DNA of 64,000 nucleotides from Serratia marcescens. Lineage in GTDB: Bacteria; Pseudomonadota; Gammaproteobacteria; Enterobacterales; Enterobacteriaceae. Under the pieces are notes generated by a model. The model saw only the letters and a program-made list of their open reading frames with translations, had not been told where the DNA came from and ran no database searches. Positions 1-8,352 of the stretch are shown here, in pieces (the first letter of the stretch is position 1; every line of letters starts with the position of its first letter). The position numbers and the translations under genes were made by a program. The DNA is taken from the NCBI RefSeq assembly GCF_006715005.1, contig NZ_VFMJ01000001.1, positions 2,046,001 to 2,110,000 on the forward strand, read 5' to 3'.

Positions 1-1140
1 ACCCTGCGCAGCGGCTATCTGGATCAGGGCAAAAACCTGACGCTGTCGCCGCGCGAATACTGGGTGCGCGGCGTGGAACCGCGCTACAGCCAGAGCTTCC
101 GCTGGGGAGATTCGGCGCATGAGGTCGGCGTCGGCTACCGCTACGTCAGCGAATCCACCCACGAGCTGCGCTACACCAGCAAGGCCAGCACCGGCCGGCT
201 GCCGTCCACCGCCAGCCCGTACGATCGCGATACCCAGTCCGGCACCGAGGCGCACGCCTTCTATATCGACGATCGCATCGACATCGGCGACTGGACTATC
301 ACGCCGGGCATGCGCTACGAGTACATCAAGTCGTATCAGAACAACTACATCAAGAACAACCGCCTCGACGTTAGCTATAACGCGCCGCTGCCGGCGTTGA
401 ACGTGATGTATCACCTGAACGAATACTGGAACCTGTACGCCAACACCGAAGGCTCCTTCGGCACCGTACAGTACAGCCAGATGGGCAAAGCGGTCGACAG
501 CGGCAAGATTGAACCGGAGAAGGCGCGCACCTGGGAGCTGGGCACCCGCTACGCCGGCGATGCGCTGACCGGCGAGATCGGGCTGTTCCTGATCAACTTC
601 AACAACCAGTACGACTCCAACCAGGTGACCGACAGCGTGACCGCGCGCGGCAAAACCCGCCACGCCGGGCTGGAAGGCAGCCTGCGTTACGATCTGTCGC
701 AGCTGACGCCGAAACTGGACGACCTGACCGCCTACGCCAGCTACGCCTACGTCAACGCCACCATCCGCGAAGACGGCGGCTACAAGGGCAATCAGGTGCC
801 GTTCTCACCGAAGCATAAAGGCACGCTGGGGCTGGACTACACGCCGGGCAACTGGGCGTTTAACCTTAACGGCGAGTTCCAGTCCAGCCAGTTCGCCGAC
901 AACGCCAACACCGTGGCGGAAAGCGCCGACGGCAGCACCGGCCGCATTCCCGGCTATATGCTGTGGGGCGTGCGCGCCGCCTATGATTTCGGCCCGGAAA
1001 TGGCCGGTCTGAATCTGGGCGTCGGCGTGAAAAACCTGTTCAACCACGAGTATTTCACCCGCGCTTATGACGACAACAACAAAGGTCTGTACATCGGCCA
1101 GCCGCGCACGATCTATCTGCAAGGCTCGGTGAAGTTCTGA
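1..1140 (+). CDS. fecA: TonB-dependent ferric citrate receptor FecA (3' part)
   Basis: The reading frame is open from base 1, so the gene starts outside the window; the last 379 codons are present. The product is an outer-membrane beta-barrel that takes up iron(III) dicitrate with energy from TonB-ExbBD. The visible part is the barrel only: alternating aromatic strands, the stretch YDRDTQSGTEAHAFYIDD near the start, and a C-terminus ending in KF, where the terminal Phe is typical of outer-membrane proteins. From memory, long blocks such as NLYANTEGSFGTVQYSQ and SPKHKGTLGLDYTPGNW match E. coli FecA almost residue for residue. No fecB follows; the next gene is an unrelated acetyltransferase, so the fecBCDE permease genes are not directly downstream. 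FecA identity is confident; the N-terminal signalling domain and plug lie outside the window. Confidence 0.93.
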   Translation, partial: TLRSGYLDQGKNLTLSPREYWVRGVEPRYSQSFRWGDSAHEVGVGYRYVSESTHELRYTSKASTGRLPSTASPYDRDTQSGTEAHAFYIDDRIDIGDWTITPGMRYEYIKSYQNNYIKNNRLDVSYNAPLPALNVMYHLNEYWNLYANTEGSFGTVQYSQMGKAVDSGKIEPEKARTWELGTRYAGDALTGEIGLFLINFNNQYDSNQVTDSVTARGKTRHAGLEGSLRYDLSQLTPKLDDLTAYASYAYVNATIREDGGYKGNQVPFSPKHKGTLGLDYTPGNWAFNLNGEFQSSQFADNANTVAESADGSTGRIPGYMLWGVRAAYDFGPEMAGLNLGVGVKNLFNHEYFTRAYDDNNKGLYIGQPRTIYLQGSVKF

Positions 1141-1338
1141 CACTCAGCGGCGGGCGCACCTCATCGCGCTCGCCGCCTCACCCATAACGTGACATCGTCA
1201 CTAAACGCCTTCTTCTCACCTCGCCCAAGCGGCGAAAAATAAGTCGCTTCTGCCGCCAATGCGCGTAATATCGACAATCCGCCCCGATTTATGGGCGCGG
1301 ATTTTTTGCCGTTCTGGCCTGAAAAGCGAGGGAATAAG

Positions 1339-1860
1339 ATGAATCATAATGACCTTTCTCAGTGCCGCGTGGACACCGACCGTTTGTTGATTGCCCCCTT
1401 TACCGCAGCAGACGCCGACGATGTTTACCAGGCGATCACCCCCACTCTGACGCGCTTTATGACCTTTGAGCCGGAGGCGTCACCGGAAGATTTCGCCAAT
1501 GTCTGGCAAAGCTGGCTGCCGCTGATGCGCGAAGGCGAAGAAGTGATCTTCGTCGCCCGCCGGCGCGAAGACCGACAGTTCGTTGGCGTCGGCGGCGCGC
1601 GCAACCTGCGCAGCCACACCCCGGAGCTGGGCATCTGGGTTAAAGAGAGCCTGCATGGCCAGGGTTACGGGCGCGAAATCGTGCAAGGTATCGCGCGTTG
1701 GGCCAGCGAACGCTTCCAGCCGCCGCACTTTCTCTACCCGGTGGCCGAACAGAATACCGCCAGCCGCCGCCTCGTCGAGTCGCTGGGCGGCGTGCTGGCC
1801 GGCCGCTGCGAACGCATCAAGTATGACGCCGTGGTGTACCACCTGCCGCCTCAGCGCTAA
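1339..1860 (+). CDS. GNAT family N-acetyltransferase (RimJ/RimL-like)
   Basis: A 173-residue acetyl-CoA-dependent acetyltransferase of the GNAT fold. It has the layout of the RimJ/RimL/spermidine type: an N-terminal strand (VDTDRLLIAPF, about residues 9-19), a central motif A region GIWVKESLHGQGYGREI (about 112-128) with the Q/R-x-x-G-x-G/A acetyl-CoA loop, and a C-terminal stretch with N and S before a final strand (ENTASRRLVESLGG). I chose ATG 1339 because GAGGG lies 6 bases upstream; an upstream in-frame ATG at 1291 would add 16 residues with no family match. The substrate cannot be told from sequence: protein N-termini, polyamines and small-molecule amines are all possible. It stands alone between fecA and ydfG. 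Confidence 0.85.
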   Translation: MNHNDLSQCRVDTDRLLIAPFTAADADDVYQAITPTLTRFMTFEPEASPEDFANVWQSWLPLMREGEEVIFVARRREDRQFVGVGGARNLRSHTPELGIWVKESLHGQGYGREIVQGIARWASERFQPPHFLYPVAEQNTASRRLVESLGGVLAGRCERIKYDAVVYHLPPQR

Positions 1861-1985
1861 TCAGCATCGGGCCGCCGGCCCGGTGTGACCTTTTTTTCTT
1901 TCCGCCGTGATAACCGCTGCCACTGCCTGCGGCTTTGTGCTAATGATAGAGGTATGTAGGGTAAAAACAGTTGAGGAACAGCAAC

Positions 1986-2735
1986 ATGATTATTTTTGTT
2001 ACCGGCGCCACCTCCGGTTTCGGCGAGGCCATTGCGCGCCGTTTTATCCGTGAAGGCCACCAGGTGATCGCCGCCGGGCGCCGCCTTGAGCGTCTCGAAG
2101 AGCTGCAGGACGAATTAGGGCAAGCGCTGCACATCGTGCGGCTCGACGTGCGCAACCGCGCCGCCATTCAACAGGCGATCGAGGCACTGCCGGCCGAGCT
2201 GCGTCAGATCGACGTACTGGTGAACAACGCCGGGCTGGCGCTGGGGCTGGAGCCGGCGCACAAGGCCAACGCCGATGACTGGGAAACCATGATTGACACC
2301 AACGCCAAAGGGCTGGTGAACATGACGCGCGCACTGCTGCCGGCCATGGTCGAGCGTAACGTCGGCCATGTGATCAACATCGGCTCCACCGCCGCCAACT
2401 GGCCTTACGCCGGCGGCAACGTGTACGGCGCCACCAAGGCATTCGTCAAACAGTTCAGCCTGGGCCTGCGTGCCGATCTGCACGGCACGCGTATCCGAGT
2501 GACCGATATCGAGCCGGGCCTGGTGGGCGGCACCGAGTTTTCCAACGTGCGCTTCAAGGGCGATGACGGCAAGGTCAATAAAACCTACGAAGGCGCCGAT
2601 GCGCTGACGCCGGAAGACATCGCCGAGTCGGTGTTCTGGGTCGCGACCCTGCCGGCGCGCGTCAACATCAACACGCTGGAAATGATGCCGGTCAGCCAGT
2701 CCTTCGCCGGGCTTAACATCCACCGCGGCGCCTGA
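1986..2735 (+). CDS. ydfG: NADP-dependent 3-hydroxy acid dehydrogenase YdfG
   Basis: A cytosolic classical short-chain dehydrogenase of 249 residues (E. coli YdfG has 248). It oxidises L-serine, L-allo-threonine and 3-hydroxy acids and reduces malonic semialdehyde with NADP(H). The Rossmann motif TGATSGFG is at residues 6-13, NNAG near 84-87, the catalytic Ser in INIGSTAANW, and the YGATK Tyr/Lys pair near 147-151. The segment EPGLVGGTEFSNVRFKGDDG matches E. coli YdfG closely. ATG 1986 follows GAGGAAC at 1974-1980; a TTG at 1971 is in frame but less likely. As in E. coli it lies near ynfA-ynfB. A GC-rich hairpin follows the stop codon. Confidence 0.95.
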   Translation: MIIFVTGATSGFGEAIARRFIREGHQVIAAGRRLERLEELQDELGQALHIVRLDVRNRAAIQQAIEALPAELRQIDVLVNNAGLALGLEPAHKANADDWETMIDTNAKGLVNMTRALLPAMVERNVGHVINIGSTAANWPYAGGNVYGATKAFVKQFSLGLRADLHGTRIRVTDIEPGLVGGTEFSNVRFKGDDGKVNKTYEGADALTPEDIAESVFWVATLPARVNINTLEMMPVSQSFAGLNIHRGA

Positions 2736-2744
2736 TCCCTGGCG

Positions 2745-2764
2745 GCGGGAGGCGACTCCCGCCC
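2745..2764. terminator. Hairpin between convergent ydfG and ynfA
   Basis: A perfect 8-bp stem (GGCGGGAG / CTCCCGCC) with a GCGA loop lies in the 36-bp gap between the stops of ydfG and ynfA. The run of T after it is poor (CTATTTCC), so it may be a weak or bidirectional terminator. Confidence 0.5.
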
Positions 2765-2771
2765 TATTTCC

Positions 2772-3098
2772 TCAGGCCGCGCGCCAGCCGGAAACGATGA
2801 TCAGCATGCCCACCAGCGCCACCCCGGCGCCCACCCAGTCCAGCGCAGACAGCTTCACCCCGTCCACCACCCGCAGCCACAGCAGCGCCGTCGCCACATA
2901 CACGCCGCCGTAGGCCGCGTAGACCCGCCCGCTGGCCGCCGGATGCAGCGTCAACAGCCAGACAAACAGCATCAGGCTCAATGCCGCCGGCAGCAGCAGC
3001 CAGGCGCTGCCCTGTTTCTTGAGCCAGAGATAAGGCAGGAAGCAGCCGATAATTTCAGCCAGGGCAGTGGCGAAAAACAACAGCGTAGTTTTTAACAT
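2772..3098 (-). CDS. ynfA: UPF0060 inner-membrane protein YnfA (SMR-like)
   Basis: A 108-residue protein with four predicted membrane helices (about residues 3-22, 30-50, 60-78 and 85-105), the same length as E. coli YnfA. The family belongs to the small multidrug resistance-like superfamily, and some members (Shigella YnfA) have been reported to export cationic dyes. The conserved core [19 protein letters not shown] and a Glu in helix 1 (AEIIG) are present; that Glu is the expected proton/substrate-coupling residue. Physiological substrate in this organism is unknown. It converges on ydfG, and ynfB follows divergently at 3247, as in E. coli synteny. Confidence 0.93.
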   Translation of the reverse strand: MLKTTLLFFATALAEIIGCFLPYLWLKKQGSAWLLLPAALSLMLFVWLLTLHPAASGRVYAAYGGVYVATALLWLRVVDGVKLSALDWVGAGVALVGMLIIVSGWRAA

Positions 3099-3246
3099 CG
3101 GTCGCAGTTTTCTCTCGGTAAATTAAACGAATCGGCGCTTGGCTGGTGAATTCCAGGAGCGCGGTGGTATATTTGTCACCACGCCTGCGGGCGAGGTAAC
3201 GCCAGTGTCGCCATCATCAGGCGCACTCACTCATAAGGATGAAACG

Positions 3247-3615
3247 ATGAAAACATTTTCGACCCAACGACTGCTGCGCGGGATGCTGCCGGTCGCCATG
3301 CTGGCCGTCATGGGCGCCTGGCAGGCGCCGGCGCTGGCCGCCACCTGCACTCAGGGCAGCACCTGCGTCACCGTCGATGGCAAAGGCAGCGGCGCGATGA
3401 GCACCGAAGAAGCGCGCCAGAGCAAAGAGCAGTGGAATGATACCAAAACCCTGCGCCACAAGGTTAACACTCGCGTCGAGAAAGAGTTCGACAAGGCCGA
3501 TCGCGCGGCAGATGACGAAGACCGCTGCAACGACAGCAACAACGTTAACGCGTACTGGGAGCCGGACACCCGTAAATGCCTGGATCGCCAGACCGGGCGT
3601 CGGATTATTCCTTAA
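3247..3615 (+). CDS. ynfB: DUF1283 exported protein YnfB
   Basis: A 122-residue periplasmic protein of unknown function (UPF0482/DUF1283). A Sec signal peptide covers about residues 1-31, ending APALAA. The mature part has the family core [17 protein letters not shown] followed by an acidic segment with Cys and [20 protein letters not shown] near the C-terminus, closely matching E. coli YnfB. Four Cys residues (two after the signal peptide, two near the end) could form disulfides. ATG 3247 is chosen because it gives the signal peptide and is preceded by AAGGAT at 3235-3240. Longer in-frame extensions up to 3139 have no coding character. Confidence 0.9.
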   Translation: MKTFSTQRLLRGMLPVAMLAVMGAWQAPALAATCTQGSTCVTVDGKGSGAMSTEEARQSKEQWNDTKTLRHKVNTRVEKEFDKADRAADDEDRCNDSNNVNAYWEPDTRKCLDRQTGRRIIP

Positions 3616-3704
3616 TCCGCCTGCGGCGGGCGGGCAAGCGTGAAACCCGGCCGCCGTTGCTGCTATCCTGTTACAGGAAGTCCATTGTCTAAAAGGATGA
3701 CGTG

Positions 3705-4004
3705 ATGAAAAAAACGCTGATATTAACCGCTGTATTGCTGGCCGGCGCGCCGTTAGCGGCCCTGGCCTCCTGCGAAAGCGTGAAAGCGGACATTTCGCAA
3801 AAAATCGTCAATAACGGCGTACCGGAGTCCGGCTTTAAACTGGAGATCGTGCCCAACGATCAGGCCGATCAAGCGGGCGGCCAAGTGGTCGGCCACTGCG
3901 AAAACGACACCCAGAAGATCGTCTATACCCGCCTGAGCAACGGCGACGATCGCGGTGACGCGGCGCAGACCGGCACCAGCCAGGATACCTCCAACACGCA
4001 GTAA
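3705..4004 (+). CDS. ynfD: DUF1161 exported protein (YnfD-like)
   Basis: A 99-residue exported protein. The signal peptide covers about residues 1-20 (ending ALAS), and the DUF1161 core follows: CESVKADISQKIVNNGVPES then QVVGHCENDTQKIVYTR. The two conserved Cys probably form a disulfide in the periplasm. The C-terminal 20 residues are polar and Thr/Ser/Asp-rich with no clear fold. Function is unknown in the whole family. ATG 3705 is preferred over GTG 3702 because AAAAGGA lies at 3691-3697. Position after ynfB supports the ynfD name; speG and ynfC, which lie between them in E. coli, are missing here. Confidence 0.8.
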   Translation: MKKTLILTAVLLAGAPLAALASCESVKADISQKIVNNGVPESGFKLEIVPNDQADQAGGQVVGHCENDTQKIVYTRLSNGDDRGDAAQTGTSQDTSNTQ

Positions 4005-4054
4005 GCCACACCGGCTATCCCGGGCGCTCTGCAGCAGCGCCCTTTCCTTATCCC

Positions 4055-5542
4055 TTACGCCTGCTCAGCCTCTTCTTCTTCGCCCTGCGGCCGACAACGC
4101 GCCGGGATCAGCATGGCTGCCGCCAGCGCCAGCAAGGACACCAACGCCGACACCAGAAATACCCAATGCAGCGAAGCCGCCACCTGCTGGGTCAACTGCG
4201 CCAGCGCCTCGCCCCCCATGCTCTGCCGCACCGCCGGCTCCATCAGCCGCTGCACCGGATCGTCGATTTCCGGCAGACGCCATTGCAGGTTGAGGTTCAG
4301 CGTGGCGCCCAGAATCGCGGTGCCGATGGCCGACCCCACCATGCGGGTAAACACCGTACAGGCGGTGGCGATGCCGCGAATGCTGTAATGGGCCGCGTTC
4401 TGCACCGACACTAAAAATGTGGTGTTGCACAGCCCCATGCCGGCACCGACCATAAACGCCGCCACCCGGCCCCACAGCAGGCCGCCGTTCGGCTGCAGCA
4501 TCAGCAGGATCAGGCCGCCCGCCACCAACAGCAGCGCCCCCAGCAGCGCCGTGGCGCGATACGAGGTCATCAGCATCAAACGGCCGCTCAGCGTGCTGGC
4601 CAGCGGCCAACCGATCGACATCAGCGCAAGCGTGGTGCCCGCCTCCAGCGGCGAGCCGCCCATCACGCCCTGAATGAAGGTGGGCAGGAAGGCGCTGATG
4701 CCCATCATCGCCGCGCCGATCACCAGCCCGCCGATGTTACCGGCGACGATCACCCGGCTTTGCCACAGCGCCAGCGGGAACAGCGGTTCGACCGCGCGCC
4801 GCTCCTGGCGGACAAGCAGCGCCAGCGACGCCGCCGCCAGCGCCAGCAACGGCGCCACCCACCATCCCAGACTTTCCATCTGCAACAGCGCCAATAGCAG
4901 CGCCGAAACGAACAGCGTCAGCCAGGCGGTGCCCGCCAGATCCAGCGCGTGCCGCCGCAGCTGCTGATGCGCCGGCAGATAGCGCCAGAGGAAGGACATC
5001 GCCAGCAGGCCGATCGGCAGGTTGACCCAGAACACCAGCGCCCACGGCAGATGCTGGACGATAAACGCGCCCAGCAGCGGACCGATGATCGCCGACACGC
5101 CCCATACGCTCGACAGGTAGCCCATCACCTTCGGCCGCTCGGTGGCGCTGTAGATATCGCCAATGATGGTGGAAGCGATCGGCATGATGGCGCCGGCGCC
5201 CAACCCCTGCAGCAGACGAAAGCCGATCAGCCAATACATATCGGGGGCGAAGCCGCACAGCACCGAGCCCAGCAGGAACAGCGTGGCGCCGAAGAAGAAC
5301 ACCCGCTTGCGGCCGTAGAGATCCGCCAGCCGCCCGTAGATGGGGATGGTGATCGCCTGCGCCAGCAAATAGACCGCGAATACCCACCCCAGCAGCGAGA
5401 AGCCGCCGAGGTCACCGATGATGGTCGGCATGGCGGTGGCGACGATGGTGGCTTCGATCGCCGACATGAACATCGCCAGCATGCAGGCGATCAGAATCAA
5501 CGGGCGGTGGGCGATGGGTGCGGGTGAAACGTTATTTGTCAT
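4055..5542 (-). CDS. MFS drug exporter, DHA2 (14-TMS, EmrB/QacA) type
   Basis: A 495-residue inner-membrane proton-coupled exporter of the DHA2 branch. About 14 hydrophobic segments are visible. Helix 1 carries the family motif D1-like region MSAIEATIVATAMPTI, motif A is GRLADLYGRKR after helix 2, and the motif C-like region WGVSAIIGPLLGAFI marks an antiporter. ATG 5542 is chosen (MTNNVSPAP); an upstream in-frame ATG at 5593 adds 17 residues, and AGGAAA lies 15 bases before 5542, so the start is not fully certain. No membrane-fusion partner (EmrA-like) is adjacent, which suggests a single-component pump. The C-terminus is highly acidic (GEEEEAEQA). Substrate unknown. Confidence 0.88.
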   Translation of the reverse strand: MTNNVSPAPIAHRPLILIACMLAMFMSAIEATIVATAMPTIIGDLGGFSLLGWVFAVYLLAQAITIPIYGRLADLYGRKRVFFFGATLFLLGSVLCGFAPDMYWLIGFRLLQGLGAGAIMPIASTIIGDIYSATERPKVMGYLSSVWGVSAIIGPLLGAFIVQHLPWALVFWVNLPIGLLAMSFLWRYLPAHQQLRRHALDLAGTAWLTLFVSALLLALLQMESLGWWVAPLLALAAASLALLVRQERRAVEPLFPLALWQSRVIVAGNIGGLVIGAAMMGISAFLPTFIQGVMGGSPLEAGTTLALMSIGWPLASTLSGRLMLMTSYRATALLGALLLVAGGLILLMLQPNGGLLWGRVAAFMVGAGMGLCNTTFLVSVQNAAHYSIRGIATACTVFTRMVGSAIGTAILGATLNLNLQWRLPEIDDPVQRLMEPAVRQSMGGEALAQLTQQVAASLHWVFLVSALVSLLALAAAMLIPARCRPQGEEEEAEQA

Positions 5543-6051
5543 GGCGTTATGCAGGTTTCCTGGCGTTTTTATTTTCCCTGAGTATATCAGCAAGCGCCTG
5601 CGCCGAGTCTATCCGCCCTCACATCCTGTCTTTGCCGGCGGCGAATCGCACCATTTGGACCGATTGTTACGGCGTAACGTTTCGCTGCACATTTTTTTCA
5701 CTTTCCGCGCATCCCAGCGCTGACGCGGGCTGAGGCGCCGATCCGCGTAATCTCAATCAACTGATTTTGTTCATAAAACTTGGCATGGCTAACGACAGGG
5801 TGCTATACCTTCCCTAGCCGGGGTCATTGGGCTTCGTGCTTTCTCTAGTTTAAATATCAGTATCTTATGCTGATTAATTCACGTATTGAGCCGCCGTTCA
5901 GCACGCTATGCCGAACACACCCTTCGCTCAATGTCGCTAACCTCATGCGAAACGCCCGTTTTGTACCGCCACGCCCGTCGGGCAGTGGGTAACAATCAGA
6001 GCGGAATGCGCCGTCTCATCGGCCGCTCCGCGCAACGGAGGACGCAACATC
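5543..6051. other. Intergenic control region between the MFS exporter and osmY
   Basis: About 500 bases between divergently transcribed genes without a convincing ORF. The left half carries the exporter's upstream region; the right half carries a good promoter toward osmY (separate entry) and a leader of about 240 bases. I saw no tRNA-like fold or strong terminator in it. Confidence 0.6.
5780..5809 (+). promoter_or_regulatory. Candidate osmYXWV promoter (sigma-S/sigma-70 type)
   Basis: TTGGCA at 5780-5785 and TATACC at 5804-5809 are separated by 18 bp. The -10 reads GCTATACCT, close to the extended CTATACT form favoured by sigma-S, which suits an osmotically induced transporter. It lies about 240 bases before osmY, so a long leader is implied. 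Confidence 0.5.
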
Positions 6052-6768
6052 ATGCACAAGTCAGCGCCATACCGGCGCCTGCTCCTCGGGAGCCTGCTGT
6101 TTATCGCCGTCATCGCGCTGCTGGTTTACGGCATCGGTTGGGAAACCCTCAAGGCGCGCCGGGAAGATTTGATCTACCTCGGCCAGCAACACATGTTCCT
6201 GGTGGCGAGCTCCATGCTGCTGTCGCTGCTGGTCGGCATTCCCAGCGGCATCCTGCTGAGCCGCCCCTTTGCCCGCCGCTGGGCGGAACACGTGATGCAG
6301 ATCTTCAACGTTGGCAACACCCTGCCGCCGCTGGCGGTGCTGGCGCTGGCGATGGTGATCATCGGCATCGGCGATCGGCCGGCGGTGGTGGCGCTGTTCC
6401 TCGCCTCGCTGCTGCCCATCGTGCGCAATACCTATGCCGGCCTGCGTTCGGTGCCGCCGGCGCTGGTCGAGGCCGCCAACGGTATTGGCATGACCGCCGG
6501 ACAGCGGCTGCGCCAGGTCGAACTGCCCAACGCCCTGCCGGTGATCTTCGCCGGGGTGCGCATTGCGATGGCGATTAACGTCGGCACCGCGCCGCTGGCG
6601 TTTTTAATCGGCGCCAGCAGCTACGGCGAGCTGATTTTCCCCGGCATCTACCTGAACGACTTCCCGACGCTGATCCTCGGCGCCGCCGCCACCGCGCTGA
6701 TCGCCCTACTGCTGGATCTGGCGCTGGCCGGTCTCGGCCGCCGGCTCAGCCCGCACACAGCATCCTGA
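6052..6768 (+). CDS. osmY: Osmoprotectant ABC transporter permease OsmY (OsmU system)
   Basis: A 238-residue inner-membrane permease of the OpuBB/YehW/ProW type. About six hydrophobic segments are seen; the cytoplasmic EAA loop is in the segment [20 protein letters not shown] (about residues 141-160), where it contacts the ATPase. It pairs with OsmW to form the channel for glycine betaine and other compatible solutes. ATG 6052 follows GGAGG at 6037-6041. It is first of four co-directional genes (permease-binding protein-permease-ATPase), the mirror of Salmonella STM1491-1494 (osmVWXY), which also lie beside clcB. The name is the Salmonella one and must not be confused with E. coli periplasmic OsmY. 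Confidence 0.88.
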   Translation: MHKSAPYRRLLLGSLLFIAVIALLVYGIGWETLKARREDLIYLGQQHMFLVASSMLLSLLVGIPSGILLSRPFARRWAEHVMQIFNVGNTLPPLAVLALAMVIIGIGDRPAVVALFLASLLPIVRNTYAGLRSVPPALVEAANGIGMTAGQRLRQVELPNALPVIFAGVRIAMAINVGTAPLAFLIGASSYGELIFPGIYLNDFPTLILGAAATALIALLLDLALAGLGRRLSPHTAS

Positions 6769-6781
6769 TGGGAGAAACGCG

Positions 6782-7690
6782 ATGACTCGATGGTTACAAC
6801 GCCTCCGCCACGCGCTGCTGTTCTCCTTGCTGATGACCGGCGCGGCCGCCTGGGCCGCCCCGCTCACGCTGGCGAGCAAGAACTTTACCGAACAGCGCAT
6901 TCTGTCGGCGATCACCGTGCAATACCTGCGGGCCAAAGGTTTTCAGGTCGAACCCAAGACCAATCTGGCCACGGTGATCACCCGCAACGCGATGATCAAC
7001 AAACAGATCGACATGACCTGGGAATACACCGGCACCTCGCTGATCATCTTTAACCACATCAATAAGCGCATGACGCCGCAGGAAACTTACGACACGGTGA
7101 AAAAACTCGACGCCAAACTCGGCCTGGTGTGGCTGCAGCCGGCAGACATGAACAACACTTACGCCTTCGCCATGCAGCGCCAGCGCGCGGAAAAAGAGCA
7201 GATTCGCACCATGTCGCAGCTGGTGGCCAAAGTGGAACAGGTGCGTAAAACCGACCCGAAACACAACTGGCTGCTGGGGCTGGACCTGGAGTTTGCCGGC
7301 CGCTCGGACGGCCTGAAGCCGATGCAGGCGCTGTACGACATGCCGCTGGACCGCCCGCAAATCCGCCAAATGGACCCCGGCCTGGTCTACAACGCCATCC
7401 GCGACGGCTTCGTCGATGCCGGGCTGGTGTACACCACCGACGGCCGGGTGAAAGGCTTCGATCTGCAGGTGCTCGAAGACGACAAGGGCTATTTCCCGAG
7501 CTATGCGGTCACGCCGGTGGTGCGCGCCGAGGTGTTGCAAAACACGCCGGGGCTGGAAGCGGCGCTGAACACGCTGTCGAAACAGTTCAACAATCAGGTG
7601 ATCACCGAGCTGAACGCTAAGGTGGATATCGACTACCAGACGCCGCAACAGGTCGCCGACGCGTTCCTCAAGCAGCGCGGCCTGATTTAG
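6782..7690 (+). CDS. osmX: Osmoprotectant-binding protein OsmX
   Basis: A 302-residue periplasmic solute-binding protein of the OpuAC/ProX-like (YehZ) family. The signal peptide is about residues 1-25, with basic start MTRWLQRLR and end AAAWA. The mature protein begins with [14 protein letters not shown], the family start in which the KxFTEQ segment helps shape the ligand pocket. An aromatic-rich cleft that binds quaternary ammonium compounds is the known mechanism; Trp and Tyr residues in [12 protein letters not shown] fit this. It starts 13 bases after osmY, and osmW follows after 11 bases, so one transcript is very likely. Confidence 0.9.
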   Translation: MTRWLQRLRHALLFSLLMTGAAAWAAPLTLASKNFTEQRILSAITVQYLRAKGFQVEPKTNLATVITRNAMINKQIDMTWEYTGTSLIIFNHINKRMTPQETYDTVKKLDAKLGLVWLQPADMNNTYAFAMQRQRAEKEQIRTMSQLVAKVEQVRKTDPKHNWLLGLDLEFAGRSDGLKPMQALYDMPLDRPQIRQMDPGLVYNAIRDGFVDAGLVYTTDGRVKGFDLQVLEDDKGYFPSYAVTPVVRAEVLQNTPGLEAALNTLSKQFNNQVITELNAKVDIDYQTPQQVADAFLKQRGLI

Positions 7691-7701
7691 GGAGGCATGT
7701 G

Positions 7702-8352
7702 ATGAATACTGTACTTTACGCCTGGCAAAACTGGGCCTATATCGCCGGCTTGACGCTGGAGCACCTGCTGCTGGTCGGCGTCGCCGTCGGCCTGGCAATC
7801 CTGATCGGCGTGCCGCTCGGCGTGCTGATCGTCCGCCACAAATGGCTGGCGACGCCGGTGCTGAGCCTGGCTACGCTGGTGCTGACCGTGCCCTCCATCG
7901 CCCTGTTCGGGCTGATGATCCCGCTGTTTTCCTTAATCGGCCACGGCATTGGCTACGTGCCGGCGATCACCGCGGTGTTCCTCTACTCGCTGCTGCCGAT
8001 CGTGCGCAACACCCACACCGCGCTCGACAACCTGCCCGGCGGGCTGCGCGAAGCCGGCCGCGGCATCGGTATGACGTTCTGGCAACGCCTGCGCTGGGTA
8101 GAGATCCCGGTGGCGCTGCCGGTCATTTTCGGCGGCATTCGCACCGCTGTGGTGATGAATATCGGCGTGATGGCAATTGCCGCGGTGATCGGCGCCGGCG
8201 GTCTCGGCCTGCTGCTGCTCAACGGCATCAGCAGCAGCGACATCCGCCAGTTGATTACCGGCGCCGTGATGATCAGCCTGCTGGCGATCGTCCTCGATTG
8301 GTTATTGCACCGCTTGCAAATTGCGCTTACGCCCAAGGGGATCCGCTCATGA
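7702..8352 (+). CDS. osmW: Osmoprotectant ABC transporter permease OsmW
   Basis: A 216-residue second permease with six hydrophobic segments and the EAA-type loop EAGRGIGMTFWQRLRWVEIP (about residues 119-138). It is paralogous to OsmY. ATG 7702 follows GGAGG at 7691-7695; a GTG at 7699 is in frame but too close to the ribosome site. Its stop overlaps the ATG of osmV (ATGA at 8349-8352), so translation is probably coupled. With OsmY it makes the heterodimeric membrane channel. Confidence 0.88.
   Translation: MNTVLYAWQNWAYIAGLTLEHLLLVGVAVGLAILIGVPLGVLIVRHKWLATPVLSLATLVLTVPSIALFGLMIPLFSLIGHGIGYVPAITAVFLYSLLPIVRNTHTALDNLPGGLREAGRGIGMTFWQRLRWVEIPVALPVIFGGIRTAVVMNIGVMAIAAVIGAGGLGLLLLNGISSSDIRQLITGAVMISLLAIVLDWLLHRLQIALTPKGIRS

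Noticed and set aside
5886..6578. 230-codon ORF overlapping osmY in another frame.
   Set aside because: It runs out of frame over osmY, has Arg/Ala/Gly-rich composition and no ribosome site.
6784..6806. A second Ter site (GTTGTAAC on the minus strand inside osmX).
   Set aside because: Only the 8-base core matches; the AGNA start and TAA end are wrong.
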